Assembly: GCA_937139495.1 (NCBI GenBank)
Contig: CAKZQC010000015.1
Location: forward strand, 120,455 to 184,454
Reading direction: 5' to 3'
Source: an uncultured Saprospiraceae bacterium
GTDB lineage: Bacteria > Bacteroidota > Bacteroidia > Chitinophagales > Saprospiraceae
Length of the DNA stretch: 64,000 nucleotides
The notes under the pieces are model-generated. The model was not told the origin of the DNA and did not search any database. It was given only the letters and a program-made list of their open reading frames with translations. Position 1 is the stretch's first letter; each line of letters starts with the position of its first letter. Below are positions 43,180 to 51,410 of the stretch, piece by piece. Made by a program: the position numbers and the translations under genes.

Positions 43180-44379
43180 CTACAAAACTCTACCTGGATA
43201 GACTTGGAGTGCTACTTCTAGGCAATCCATAGCTTCTTCTAATGCTGCTGTGTTGAGTACATAAGCAATCCGCGCTTCTTGCAATCCTAGACCTAATGAG
43301 CTATAAAAACCAGCCCCTGGAGCCATCATGACGGTTTTGCCGTGATGACTAAAGTCTTCGAGCAACCATTGACAGAATTTTTCCGCATCATCTACTGGCA
43401 GTTTGACCATGACATAAAATGCACCCGTAGGATTGGGACAAAGTACACCGTCCATTTGTTGTAGTCTATTGAGGACTAATTTTCGACGGCTGTTGTATTC
43501 TTCTTTTACTTCTTCAAAGTAACTGGGAGGTGTATTGGCAAGCCCTTCGCCCAATATTTGTGCAAGCGTAGAAGGACTCAAGCGAGCTTGAGCGACTTTC
43601 ATAGCAGCCGCCATAAAAAATTGATTCTTAGAAATAAGCATACCCAATCGAGCACCACAAGCAGAATAACGCTTGGAAATAGAATCAATCACAATAGAAT
43701 GATATTCCAATCCTTCGATAGCTAGGATAGACGTGTGCTTTTTTTCGCTGTAATAAAAATCACGATACACTTCATCGGCAATCAAGTACAAATTGTGCTT
43801 CTGCACCATATCCCGCAATTGCAACAGCTCCTCTGGAGAATAAATATAACCCGTAGGATTACCGGGGTTACAGATTAAAATAACTCGTGTATTATCGGTT
43901 ATTTTTTTCTCGAACTCAGAGATAGAAGGCAATGCAAAACCAGTATCAATGCTAGAGGTAACAGGGACGACTTTGACATCGAGTGTCCTAGCAAAACCGT
44001 TGTAGTTGGCATAAAAAGGTTCTGGTACAATAATTTCGTCCCCAGCATCACAACAAACAATCATCGCCATCAAGAGAGCTTCGGAGCCACCATTGGTCAC
44101 TATGATTTCTTCGGGTGTGAGCGGCATATTGTACTTCGCATAAAACTCTACCAATGTTTTTCGGTAGGATAGTAGCCCAGCAGAATGCGTATAGGCAATG
44201 ACGCCTAATTCTGCTTGTTGAAGCTTATCAACGCCACTTTTGGGCGTTTCGATGTCGGGCTGACCAATATTAAGATGAAACACTTCTGTGCCGCGTTCTT
44301 TGGCTGCATCTGCAAATGGTACGAGCTTGCGTATAGGCGAAGCTGGTGTATTTTCTATCCTATGTGACAGGTATAACAT
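43180..44379 (-). CDS. Class I/II PLP-dependent aminotransferase (aspartate aminotransferase type)
   Basis: 399 residues of fold type I. LNIGQPDIETP, the N-G-G-S-E-A-L loop that binds PLP phosphate, CNPGNPTG with the conserved Asn, LIADEVYRDF with Asp/Tyr contacts, and the Schiff-base lysine in S-I-S-K-R-Y-S-A-C-G-A-R are all present. It exchanges amino groups between an amino acid and 2-oxoglutarate. The group includes aspartate, aromatic and branched-chain enzymes, so the exact substrate is open. It lies upstream of pckA on the same strand; a functional link through oxaloacetate is possible but unproven. Confidence 0.92.
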   Translation of the reverse strand: MLYLSHRIENTPASPIRKLVPFADAAKERGTEVFHLNIGQPDIETPKSGVDKLQQAELGVIAYTHSAGLLSYRKTLVEFYAKYNMPLTPEEIIVTNGGSEALLMAMIVCCDAGDEIIVPEPFYANYNGFARTLDVKVVPVTSSIDTGFALPSISEFEKKITDNTRVILICNPGNPTGYIYSPEELLQLRDMVQKHNLYLIADEVYRDFYYSEKKHTSILAIEGLEYHSIVIDSISKRYSACGARLGMLISKNQFFMAAAMKVAQARLSPSTLAQILGEGLANTPPSYFEEVKEEYNSRRKLVLNRLQQMDGVLCPNPTGAFYVMVKLPVDDAEKFCQWLLEDFSHHGKTVMMAPGAGFYSSLGLGLQEARIAYVLNTAALEEAMDCLEVALQVYPGRVL

Positions 44380-44535
44380 AATTGTAAACTTTATACATCA
44401 AATTAGTTTAATTGCTATTGATTGTAAACATACAAAATGCTATCTAGCTTCTATCTATACTACTCATAAAAAATGCAAACTAAATTAACCAATAGTTGCA
44501 ACGGTTGGTTAATCTAATGTAGTTAGGTGGAAAGC

Positions 44536-44884
44536 TTAGTCTTTGCGGAAAGTGTGTAGAACTATGATTTTACCGACGATGTGGCTATTAAACTCGTCCA
44601 TTTCTTCGGCAGGTACCCATAGTTCGTCGTGCATTTTGGCACCAACATTTTTCACCTCAAATTTTTGCAAATAGTCCGAATCCACCTCAAATTGTGTCAC
44701 AAACCCACAACCATAAGCAGGAACATTCCATTGCTTGGCTATTTGCATAGCATAGGCTTCATTTATGACAGGATAAAAAAATAGGTTGTTCTGGCATTCG
44801 AGGAGGAAAGCCCTCAAAATGCAATTCTTCTATCAAGGCTAATTCTTTGTCATTGACAGGGCGGTATAGGGTCGTTGTTTTCAT
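44536..44884 (-). pseudogene. Frameshifted small protein gene (crystallin J1-associated type)
   Basis: Two frames together give one 115-residue protein. The first, from the ATG at 44884, reads MKTTTLYRPVNDKELALIEE and continues to P-E-Q-P-I-F. The second, from about 44780 to 44536, reads Y-P-V-I-N-E-A-Y and then CGFVTQFEV and DELWVPAEEMDEFN. They meet at a run of seven As (44775-44781, plus strand); six would restore the frame. I recall this small family as often named ADP-ribosylation/crystallin J1, with no firm function. Mutation, sequencing error in the homopolymer and slippage are all possible. The intact codon pattern on both sides suggests the lesion is recent or an error. Confidence 0.8.
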
Positions 44885-44895
44885 AAAAATGTCTA

Positions 44896-45603
44896 TTAAT
44901 CTAATTGTATCTTATTTTGTTTGTAATCTATTACGTAAAGTTTATGCTTCGCTAAATAATAAACATTTTTTTGTTCTTCAAAGATGCGCACATCAGGAGT
45001 GCCGTCTTTATTTACATCAGTTATAGTAACTATTTCGTTGCTTTTTTGTGGAAATTTGCCATTGCTAAACACAACTAGTTCATCGGCTACTTTCCATTCA
45101 TTATTTCTTTTCTTGTACCAACGAATACGGTGGTCATTTTTGTTGTCCATCTGAAGCGTACGGACTTCTATTTGGTAAGTTTTGCCCCATTTGATATAGG
45201 TGTAGCGGTCATACGTCGCATTTTGATATTTTTGCGGTATCACTAGGCGTTCTCCAATCGATATATTGGCATTTTTCTTTTTATTGTGTTTCAATATATC
45301 ATCAACATCAGCTCCATATTCTTGACAAATTCTCCAGACACTTTGGTCAATTGGATCCATCATGTGGAACGTAACTCCAATGGCTTCGACTTGAATGGTA
45401 TCGCCAAGTTGTAGCACACTGTTGGGCATATTGTTGAGCTGCTGTATAGCAGCAGGAGTTGTATTATAATAATTGGCAATGCTGTAGAGTGTACCAAATT
45501 TCTTATTCACAACATGTTTTACTAAGACGGTATCAATATCTTTGGCTTGCACCGAGTAAGTACCTGCTAAGCAGCAGAGTAGTATCAAAAAGTAAGTTTT
45601 CAT
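44896..45603 (-). CDS. Secreted LysM-domain protein
   Basis: 235 residues. A Sec signal peptide ends near S-V-Q-A-K (about 20). Two LysM-like units are at about 35-75 (GTLYSIANYYNTTPAAIQQLN, then LQLGDTIQV) and 82-123 (SVWRICQEYGADVDDILKHN, then ISIGERLVIP). The C-terminal 110 residues form a beta-rich domain with D-V-N-K-D-G-T-P-D, an EF-hand/FG-GAP-like calcium loop. It binds peptidoglycan or related glycans in the periplasm. The frameshifted gene begins 11 nt downstream on the same strand. Confidence 0.85.
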   Translation of the reverse strand: MKTYFLILLCCLAGTYSVQAKDIDTVLVKHVVNKKFGTLYSIANYYNTTPAAIQQLNNMPNSVLQLGDTIQVEAIGVTFHMMDPIDQSVWRICQEYGADVDDILKHNKKKNANISIGERLVIPQKYQNATYDRYTYIKWGKTYQIEVRTLQMDNKNDHRIRWYKKRNNEWKVADELVVFSNGKFPQKSNEIVTITDVNKDGTPDVRIFEEQKNVYYLAKHKLYVIDYKQNKIQLD

Positions 45604-45684
45604 AGGAGTTGTTGTTTTAAGTGGTGAGTAATAATACTCTATTAAATAAAAAATTGTTGTAATTGTTTAGAAGTCGTCACTATC

Positions 45685-45837
45685 TCAAGTTATAATTCTT
45701 TCTTGCATCAATCGTCTAATCAGTTGATATGATTGGTTCTTTTCCTCGTAATAGAGCCGAAAGAATCTTTTAGGTTGATCCAACCAAACACCATTTTGTA
45801 TAATTAAACCTTCTCCTTTCCACCAACAAAATCCTAA
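45685..45837 (-). pseudogene. Gene remnant directly downstream of mnmA
   Basis: A 50-codon open frame overlaps the mnmA stop by 4 nt in another frame. It starts at a stop codon without an ATG and encodes [10 protein letters not shown], then W-L-D-Q-P-K-R-F-F-R-L-Y-Y, ending in a basic helix (LIRRLMQERIIT). The composition is protein-like, unlike the surrounding spacer. It may be the tail of a lost gene, or an mnmA extension split by a frameshift. The first TTG in frame would give only 32 residues. Confidence 0.4.
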
Positions 45838-47036
45838 TCAATCACCCCAGAACCAACCAACTCCGTATCCAAATACCAAGCAGCAAACTGCCCAGCGGTC
45901 ACACCTCGCTGCCATTCCTCAAAGATAATATACAATCCATCTGCCTCTTGATAAAGCGTCGCTTTGGTCAAATCTTGACGATAGCGAATGCGAATATCTA
46001 CTTCCAGTTGTTGCCCTACGGGCAATGCCAAATCAGGACGAATCCAATGCACTTCTGCTTGAGGTACAAAAAGTCCCTTGCGATACAAACCGTGGTGTTG
46101 CGTGCCTTGACCTGTATAAATAATGTTTTTTTGCGTGTCTGTCGCCACCACAAACAGCGGTAACGGCGTGCCGCCTACATTCAGTCCCTTGCGTTGACCT
46201 ATCGTAAAATAATGAGCACCATTATGCTGCCCTTTGAGCTTCGTTTTGGCTTGACTAAAGTCAAAATCCGTACAAATGGTCTTCAAATCAGCGATGCTTT
46301 TCGGCTCGCCAATAGCAGCTACAGCATTTCTATAATCGACAAAAATAGGATCATTTTGGTCAATTTCGACAATGTCTCCTTCTTTCGGTTGCAGCTGCTG
46401 CTGCAAGAAATCAGGCAATTTAATTTTGCCTACAAAACATAAGCCTTGCGAGTCTTTTTTGTCTGCGGTTATCAGTCCTTGTTCGGCAGCAATTTTGCGT
46501 ACTTCCGATTTTTGCAAGTTGCCAATAGGGAAAAGTGCCTTGCCCAATTGCTCTTGATTGAGTTGGCACAAAAAGTAACTTTGGTCTTTATTATTGTCCG
46601 CTCCAGCTATCAATTGATGATAAACTTTGCCATCTTTCTCGATGTCTTTGCGTTGGCAATAATGTCCCGTAGCGACATAATCAGCTCCTAGCTCCAAAGC
46701 CGTTTTCAAAAACACATCAAACTTGATTTCACGATTGCAAAGTACATCAGGATTGGGCGTTCTGCCACGCTCATATTCCGCAAACATATAATCCACAATA
46801 CGTTCTTTGTAGTCCTTGCTCAAATCAATGGTCTGAAAAGGAATACCCAGCGATTGAGCTACAATCAGGGCATCGTTACTGTCTTCTATCCACGGACATT
46901 CGTTGTCGATGACAACCGATTCGTCATGCCAGTTTTTCATAAACAAACCAATCACTTCATATCCTTGCTGCTGCAATAGGTAAGCCGATACACTAGAATC
47001 CACGCCACCTGACAAACCCACTATTACTCTTTTCAT
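45834..47036 (-). CDS. mnmA: tRNA-specific 2-thiouridylase MnmA
   Basis: 400 residues. The ATP pyrophosphatase loop G-L-S-G-G-V-D-S-S is at the N-terminus. The two catalytic cysteines lie in [15 protein letters not shown] and [26 protein letters not shown] and [13 protein letters not shown] are family blocks, followed by the beta-barrel C-terminus. It adds sulfur to U34 of tRNAs for Lys, Glu and Gln. It is slightly longer than E. coli MnmA, mainly in the loop before the central domain. Confidence 0.97.
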   Translation of the reverse strand: MKRVIVGLSGGVDSSVSAYLLQQQGYEVIGLFMKNWHDESVVIDNECPWIEDSNDALIVAQSLGIPFQTIDLSKDYKERIVDYMFAEYERGRTPNPDVLCNREIKFDVFLKTALELGADYVATGHYCQRKDIEKDGKVYHQLIAGADNNKDQSYFLCQLNQEQLGKALFPIGNLQKSEVRKIAAEQGLITADKKDSQGLCFVGKIKLPDFLQQQLQPKEGDIVEIDQNDPIFVDYRNAVAAIGEPKSIADLKTICTDFDFSQAKTKLKGQHNGAHYFTIGQRKGLNVGGTPLPLFVVATDTQKNIIYTGQGTQHHGLYRKGLFVPQAEVHWIRPDLALPVGQQLEVDIRIRYRQDLTKATLYQEADGLYIIFEEWQRGVTAGQFAAWYLDTELVGSGVID

Positions 47037-47113
47037 TATATGTATATTATTTTATTATTTCATTTCAATAGTTGCATTTGCCTCTCATTCCAGCAAAGCA
47101 TCCGCCTTGTTTT

Positions 47114-48112
47114 TTACCAAAAAGACTCATGTTCTTCCATAACACCATGACCTTTTAGAGTTACCCATCCATTGTTTATTTTTACCTTTCCATTTATTTC
47201 TCCAAAAACTTGAATGAATTTACTTTTCAGCAATTGCAAATTGATATTTTCCTTTCGGCTACCCTTTGGTGCTAACGTTAACAATAAACTATCCGTTTGG
47301 TTGCTAACTTTCCAGTCACTTTGTGCCAAAGGAGCTTGATAATCAAATTGTACCTCGCCCAACAATTGTACATCATCACCAATCCAAATGGCATTTTCCA
47401 TATTGTCATTGAAGCCATCGACTAGATTGATGCCTACGGCAATCCTATCACTTGTTTCGCCTGTAAACGACAGCCAATTCCAAGTCGTATGCCTTGGTGG
47501 ATAACCTTTAGAAAAATCAAGGCTGCCCAATACATCGGTATAAGATTTCTGCTGCTTGCCTTGTTTTAGCTGTACCTGCATTGGCAACAGTGCATTCTTG
47601 TACGTAAAATGAAAAGGACGCTTACTGTTCTGCTCCGAAGGACACACAAAACTCAAACCATTGGTTTGGTCGCTAAAGTCAATAGTTAGCTCAAATTTTT
47701 TGCCTGTATACTGCAAGCGATATTGTTGGTCGCCTTGCGGCAATATTTTATAGTTGCCCAACTGCCACGCACTATCCAAGTTGCCTTCAAAATTGGCATC
47801 AAACCCAAATGGTTTATCAATACCATTTTCGAGCGCTGCCGAGCCGTCATTGAAATGAACATAACAAAAAGCCTTACCAAGGTAACCCGCATCGACCATG
47901 GCAAAACCAATAGACACTTCAGGCGTATAAATTCCTACAAAAATCCAACTTTTGCGTTGCCATCGTCTAGCACTTTTCCAGCCTTTATTTCCATCAAAAG
48001 CATTGGTGTTTGTTGATTCAAGGGCACCTGTGTACACACCAAAATCAGCAACTTTGTTTTCACAAATCAACTGTGTTAGTTTGGTAGAGCTTATTTTTTG
48101 ATGTAATTTCAT
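47114..48112 (-). CDS. DUF2804 domain protein
   Basis: 332 residues from the ATG at 48112 (MKLHQKISS). The longer frame to 48154 adds 14 hydrophobic residues and looks artificial. The sequence matches my memory of DUF2804: R-R-W-Q-R-K-S-W-I-F-V-G-I-Y-T-P, F-A-M-V-D-A-G-Y-L-G-K-A-F, and P-P-R-H-T-T-W-N-W in the C-terminal half. The family has no established function and appears as a beta-rich fold. It is divergent from the adhesin locus across a 196-nt gap. Confidence 0.78.
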   Translation of the reverse strand: MKLHQKISSTKLTQLICENKVADFGVYTGALESTNTNAFDGNKGWKSARRWQRKSWIFVGIYTPEVSIGFAMVDAGYLGKAFCYVHFNDGSAALENGIDKPFGFDANFEGNLDSAWQLGNYKILPQGDQQYRLQYTGKKFELTIDFSDQTNGLSFVCPSEQNSKRPFHFTYKNALLPMQVQLKQGKQQKSYTDVLGSLDFSKGYPPRHTTWNWLSFTGETSDRIAVGINLVDGFNDNMENAIWIGDDVQLLGEVQFDYQAPLAQSDWKVSNQTDSLLLTLAPKGSRKENINLQLLKSKFIQVFGEINGKVKINNGWVTLKGHGVMEEHESFW

Positions 48113-48308
48113 ACAATGGACTAGTATAAGAGTTAACGAGTTCAGGGAAATCATGGTCTAAAAGTACGCTTTATTATTAGTGAAAGCGAACAAAGACTTT
48201 CAGATTTTTGTAAAAAGGGCAGCTTACTATCACTCCCTAACGATTACTTTATACACGCTCTTAAAAGAAAGCATCTATTTCCGTTCCCCATCTATTAAAC
48301 CAATTGAT

Positions 48309-51224
48309 ATGAAACAAGCGATGATTGTTAGTAGTTGGCTACTAATACTATGTTTACTACTAGTGCCAGAAGCCAAAGCTTCGCATATAGTAGGAGGGGA
48401 GATGACGTATATATGTTTAGGAGGTGATCGTTATCAGATTAGCCTTACTATTTTTAGAGATTGCGAAAACGGACAAGTTCCTTTTGATGATCCTGCTTCT
48501 ATTGGCATATTTACCAATACAGGTACCTATCTGAATAGCATTTCTATTCCTTTTTTTGGCAATGACGATACGCTCGACTTAGGGTTAGATGATCCTTGTT
48601 ATTCCTTGCCGCCAGATGTTTGTGTTCATAGGTACACCTACCAAAGTGTTATTACATTGCCTGTACGAGCAGGAGGGTATCACCTAGCTTATCAACGATG
48701 CTGCCGCAATATAATAATTGACAATATTATTAATCCAATTGGAACAGGAGCTACTTATGATGTGGTGATTTCGGAAGCTTCTTTATTGAGCTGCAACAGC
48801 AGCCCCAAATTCAGAGAATGGCCTAACTTTTTTTTGTGTCTAGGTTCTTCTATTGATTACGATTACTCGGCAATTGATACCAATGGAGATTCTATTGTTT
48901 ATGAGTTGTGTGTACCGTACAATGGAGCTACCAATGGCAACCCTGCACCTACACGACCCAGTGCCCCCCCTTATCAAAGTGTGAATTGGCAGGCAGGTTT
49001 TGGACTCAACAATATGTTGGGTGGCAACCAGCCACTTCAAATCAATGCACAAACAGGACGATTGACAGGAACGCCAACGGCTTTGGGGACTTATGTAGTA
49101 GGTGTCTGTGCCAAGGAATATCGAAACGGCGTATTGATAGGCGAAATTAGACGAGATTTTCAATACACCATAGGAAATTGTGGCAAAGTAAATACGGCTC
49201 AGTTTTTTGTGCCAAGACTGAATTGTAGAAATACACTGGATGTTTTTCATCTCAACAACAGCATTCTATCGACACCTGTAGCAAGTTATGTATGGGATTT
49301 TGGCGATGGTTCGCCTACCGTGACGAGTAGGACTCCAACGCATAGCTATCCCGATACAGGCACTTATACGGTTACGCTGATAGCGGGAGCAGGACAGTTC
49401 TGTGCCGATACGACTACTCGACAAGTAATCGTTCAGCTCAACGGCGTAGCGGTAGATATTACCCCTGTTCAGACCATTTGTAGAGGGGATTCAGTTTGGT
49501 TTTCGGCTACCAATTTGCTTACCAATTACAATACGATAACCCAATATAATTGGGTTGTAACAGATGCTACTATTTTGGTAGGGCAAGGTACCGATAGTAT
49601 ATTAGTACTGATAGACCCTAATGCGAACTTTGCTAGTGTAGGACTAACTGCCACCAATGATAAGAACTGCAATGGTCAAGTGATATCAGGTATCGTGGTG
49701 GATAGTGCTATTGCTGATTTTGATGTTCCAGCTATAGATTGCAATACAACATTAGCAACTACGTTGATCAATCAATCTTCAACACAACTCAATAATTTTT
49801 TATGGGATTTTGATGGATTGGCAACAGCCACAGACATCGAACCGACATTCAATTTTCCAGATACAGGACAATATCAAATAACACTCATAGCAGGAGTAGG
49901 CGGCTGCCCTGATACACTCACCAAATTGGTCAATATTGATGTTATTGGAGTTGATTTATTACAAAATTTGCCATTAGATGCTTGTAGTGGGGATACACTG
50001 AGGCTTACCGCCAATAATCTATCAAGCAGTTATAGCACTATTATTAGTTACAACTGGACAACGAGTGAACCCATTTTGTCAGGACAAGGCACAAGCCAAA
50101 TTATACTACCTGCCGATACTACTTTTGATTATCAAGTAATCGCAATAAATGATAACGGTTGCAGTGATTCCCTTGCGGGAACGATAGAGGTTTTTATTGT
50201 CAATGCTCTTTTTGATTCGCTTAGTAATCGAGCTTGTGCTTACGATTTGGAAGTAGATTTTGTCAATCAAAGCAACAGCACAGGAGGAACATACCAATGG
50301 GATTTTGATGGATTGACGACTAGTACCGACACCAACCCTACTTACATTTTTCCTAATACAGGAAGCTACGAAGTACAGTTGATAGCAGGGATTGGCACTT
50401 CTTGTGTCGATACTTTTAGTCGAATATTACCGATTCGACTTGATGGCGTTACGATTAGTAGCAGCGATGCACAAGTAGTTTGCCAAGGCGATACCGTACT
50501 TTTGGTGGCTACCAATGAGTTGCCTCAAAACAATACCATTGTACAATATAATTGGTCGCCTACGGCAAACGTTATTCAAGGGCAAGGAAAGGACAGTATT
50601 CTATTTTTGGCAACCAATAATGTTGGCGTGCAAGTGATTGGGATAAATAATGCAGGTTGTAGCGATACCACATTTAGTACTGTCAATGTCAGTGCGAGAA
50701 CGCCTATATTGAGCCTTTCGGCTAATCCAGATAGTATCTTTGTAGGACAAAGCAGCCAAATTGATGCGACCAACGATATTAATTATACCTACATTTGGCA
50801 ACAAGATACCACATTGAACAATACATTGATTGCGAATCCAGTCGCTCAACCAAGACAAACGACTACATATTTCCTAAGTATTAAAAATCAATTCAATTGT
50901 ACTAACAAGGACTCGATTACTGTTTATATAAAAGCACCTACTTGTGCGAGTCCATTGGTGTTTGTTCCCAACGCTTTTTCGCCTGACAATGATGGTCACA
51001 ATGATGTGCTTCGAGTAGAAGGCAATCATACCAATCAACTTGATTTTGCTATTTACAATCGCTGGGGCGAATTGTTGTTTCAGACCAATGATCAATCTAT
51101 TGGTTGGGACGGTATTTATGAAGGTGAAATAGTTCCTTCGGGCGTATATGGGTATTATATGCAGTGCCAATGTGACAATGGCGAAAAACTGAGACTGAAA
51201 GGAAATATTACAGTATTGCGATAG
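48309..51224 (+). CDS. T9SS-secreted PKD/Ig-repeat surface protein 1
   Basis: 971 residues from the ATG at 48309. A GTG-started frame from 48180 adds 43 residues before the true signal peptide (MKQAMIVSSWLLILCLLLVP, cleaved near A-K-A). Residues about 25-320 form an N-terminal module shared with the next two giants (H-I-V-G-G-E-M, Y-Q-R-C-C-R-N, V-C-A-K-E-Y-R-N-G). Three pairs of PKD domain (Y-V-W-D-F-G-D-G; W-D-F-D-G-L twice) plus Ig-like unit follow. The end is a CHU_C/TIGR04131 domain (F-V-P-N-A-F-S-P-D-N-D-G, IYNRWGELLFQT, G-W-D-G-I-Y). It is exported by T9SS and probably displayed on the surface. It is the first gene of the adhesin/PorP locus. Confidence 0.92.
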   Translation: MKQAMIVSSWLLILCLLLVPEAKASHIVGGEMTYICLGGDRYQISLTIFRDCENGQVPFDDPASIGIFTNTGTYLNSISIPFFGNDDTLDLGLDDPCYSLPPDVCVHRYTYQSVITLPVRAGGYHLAYQRCCRNIIIDNIINPIGTGATYDVVISEASLLSCNSSPKFREWPNFFLCLGSSIDYDYSAIDTNGDSIVYELCVPYNGATNGNPAPTRPSAPPYQSVNWQAGFGLNNMLGGNQPLQINAQTGRLTGTPTALGTYVVGVCAKEYRNGVLIGEIRRDFQYTIGNCGKVNTAQFFVPRLNCRNTLDVFHLNNSILSTPVASYVWDFGDGSPTVTSRTPTHSYPDTGTYTVTLIAGAGQFCADTTTRQVIVQLNGVAVDITPVQTICRGDSVWFSATNLLTNYNTITQYNWVVTDATILVGQGTDSILVLIDPNANFASVGLTATNDKNCNGQVISGIVVDSAIADFDVPAIDCNTTLATTLINQSSTQLNNFLWDFDGLATATDIEPTFNFPDTGQYQITLIAGVGGCPDTLTKLVNIDVIGVDLLQNLPLDACSGDTLRLTANNLSSSYSTIISYNWTTSEPILSGQGTSQIILPADTTFDYQVIAINDNGCSDSLAGTIEVFIVNALFDSLSNRACAYDLEVDFVNQSNSTGGTYQWDFDGLTTSTDTNPTYIFPNTGSYEVQLIAGIGTSCVDTFSRILPIRLDGVTISSSDAQVVCQGDTVLLVATNELPQNNTIVQYNWSPTANVIQGQGKDSILFLATNNVGVQVIGINNAGCSDTTFSTVNVSARTPILSLSANPDSIFVGQSSQIDATNDINYTYIWQQDTTLNNTLIANPVAQPRQTTTYFLSIKNQFNCTNKDSITVYIKAPTCASPLVFVPNAFSPDNDGHNDVLRVEGNHTNQLDFAIYNRWGELLFQTNDQSIGWDGIYEGEIVPSGVYGYYMQCQCDNGEKLRLKGNITVLR

Positions 51225-51263
51225 CAAAAAAGACAAAAAAAAGTATAATTCCCGAAGCAACTT

Positions 51264-51287
51264 CAAAATGGAAAACGTTCCATTTTG
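51264..51287. other. Hairpin between adhesin genes 1 and 2
   Basis: CAAAATGGAA and TTCCATTTTG form a perfect 10-bp stem over AACG, 40 nt past the first gene. Lack of a clean T-run makes a weak terminator or processing site likely. Confidence 0.55.
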
Positions 51288-51410
51288 TACAGAGTAAAAA
51301 CGTTTTTTAACAAAAAAAAATAGAATGGCATATTATGTGTCAATAAAACAACTCCTATTCCTAGTCTAATTTTCACTAGAAAATTCCAATTACCAATTAT
51401 AAAAATTATT

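Noticed and set aside
43038..43232. 64-codon plus-strand frame between pckA and the aminotransferase
   Set aside because: It overlaps the aminotransferase end and lies over the likely pckA promoter; there is no protein-like pattern beyond a chance hydrophobic stretch.
48180..48308. GTG start for adhesin 1
   Set aside because: The extra 43 residues lie before a perfect signal peptide that starts at 48309.
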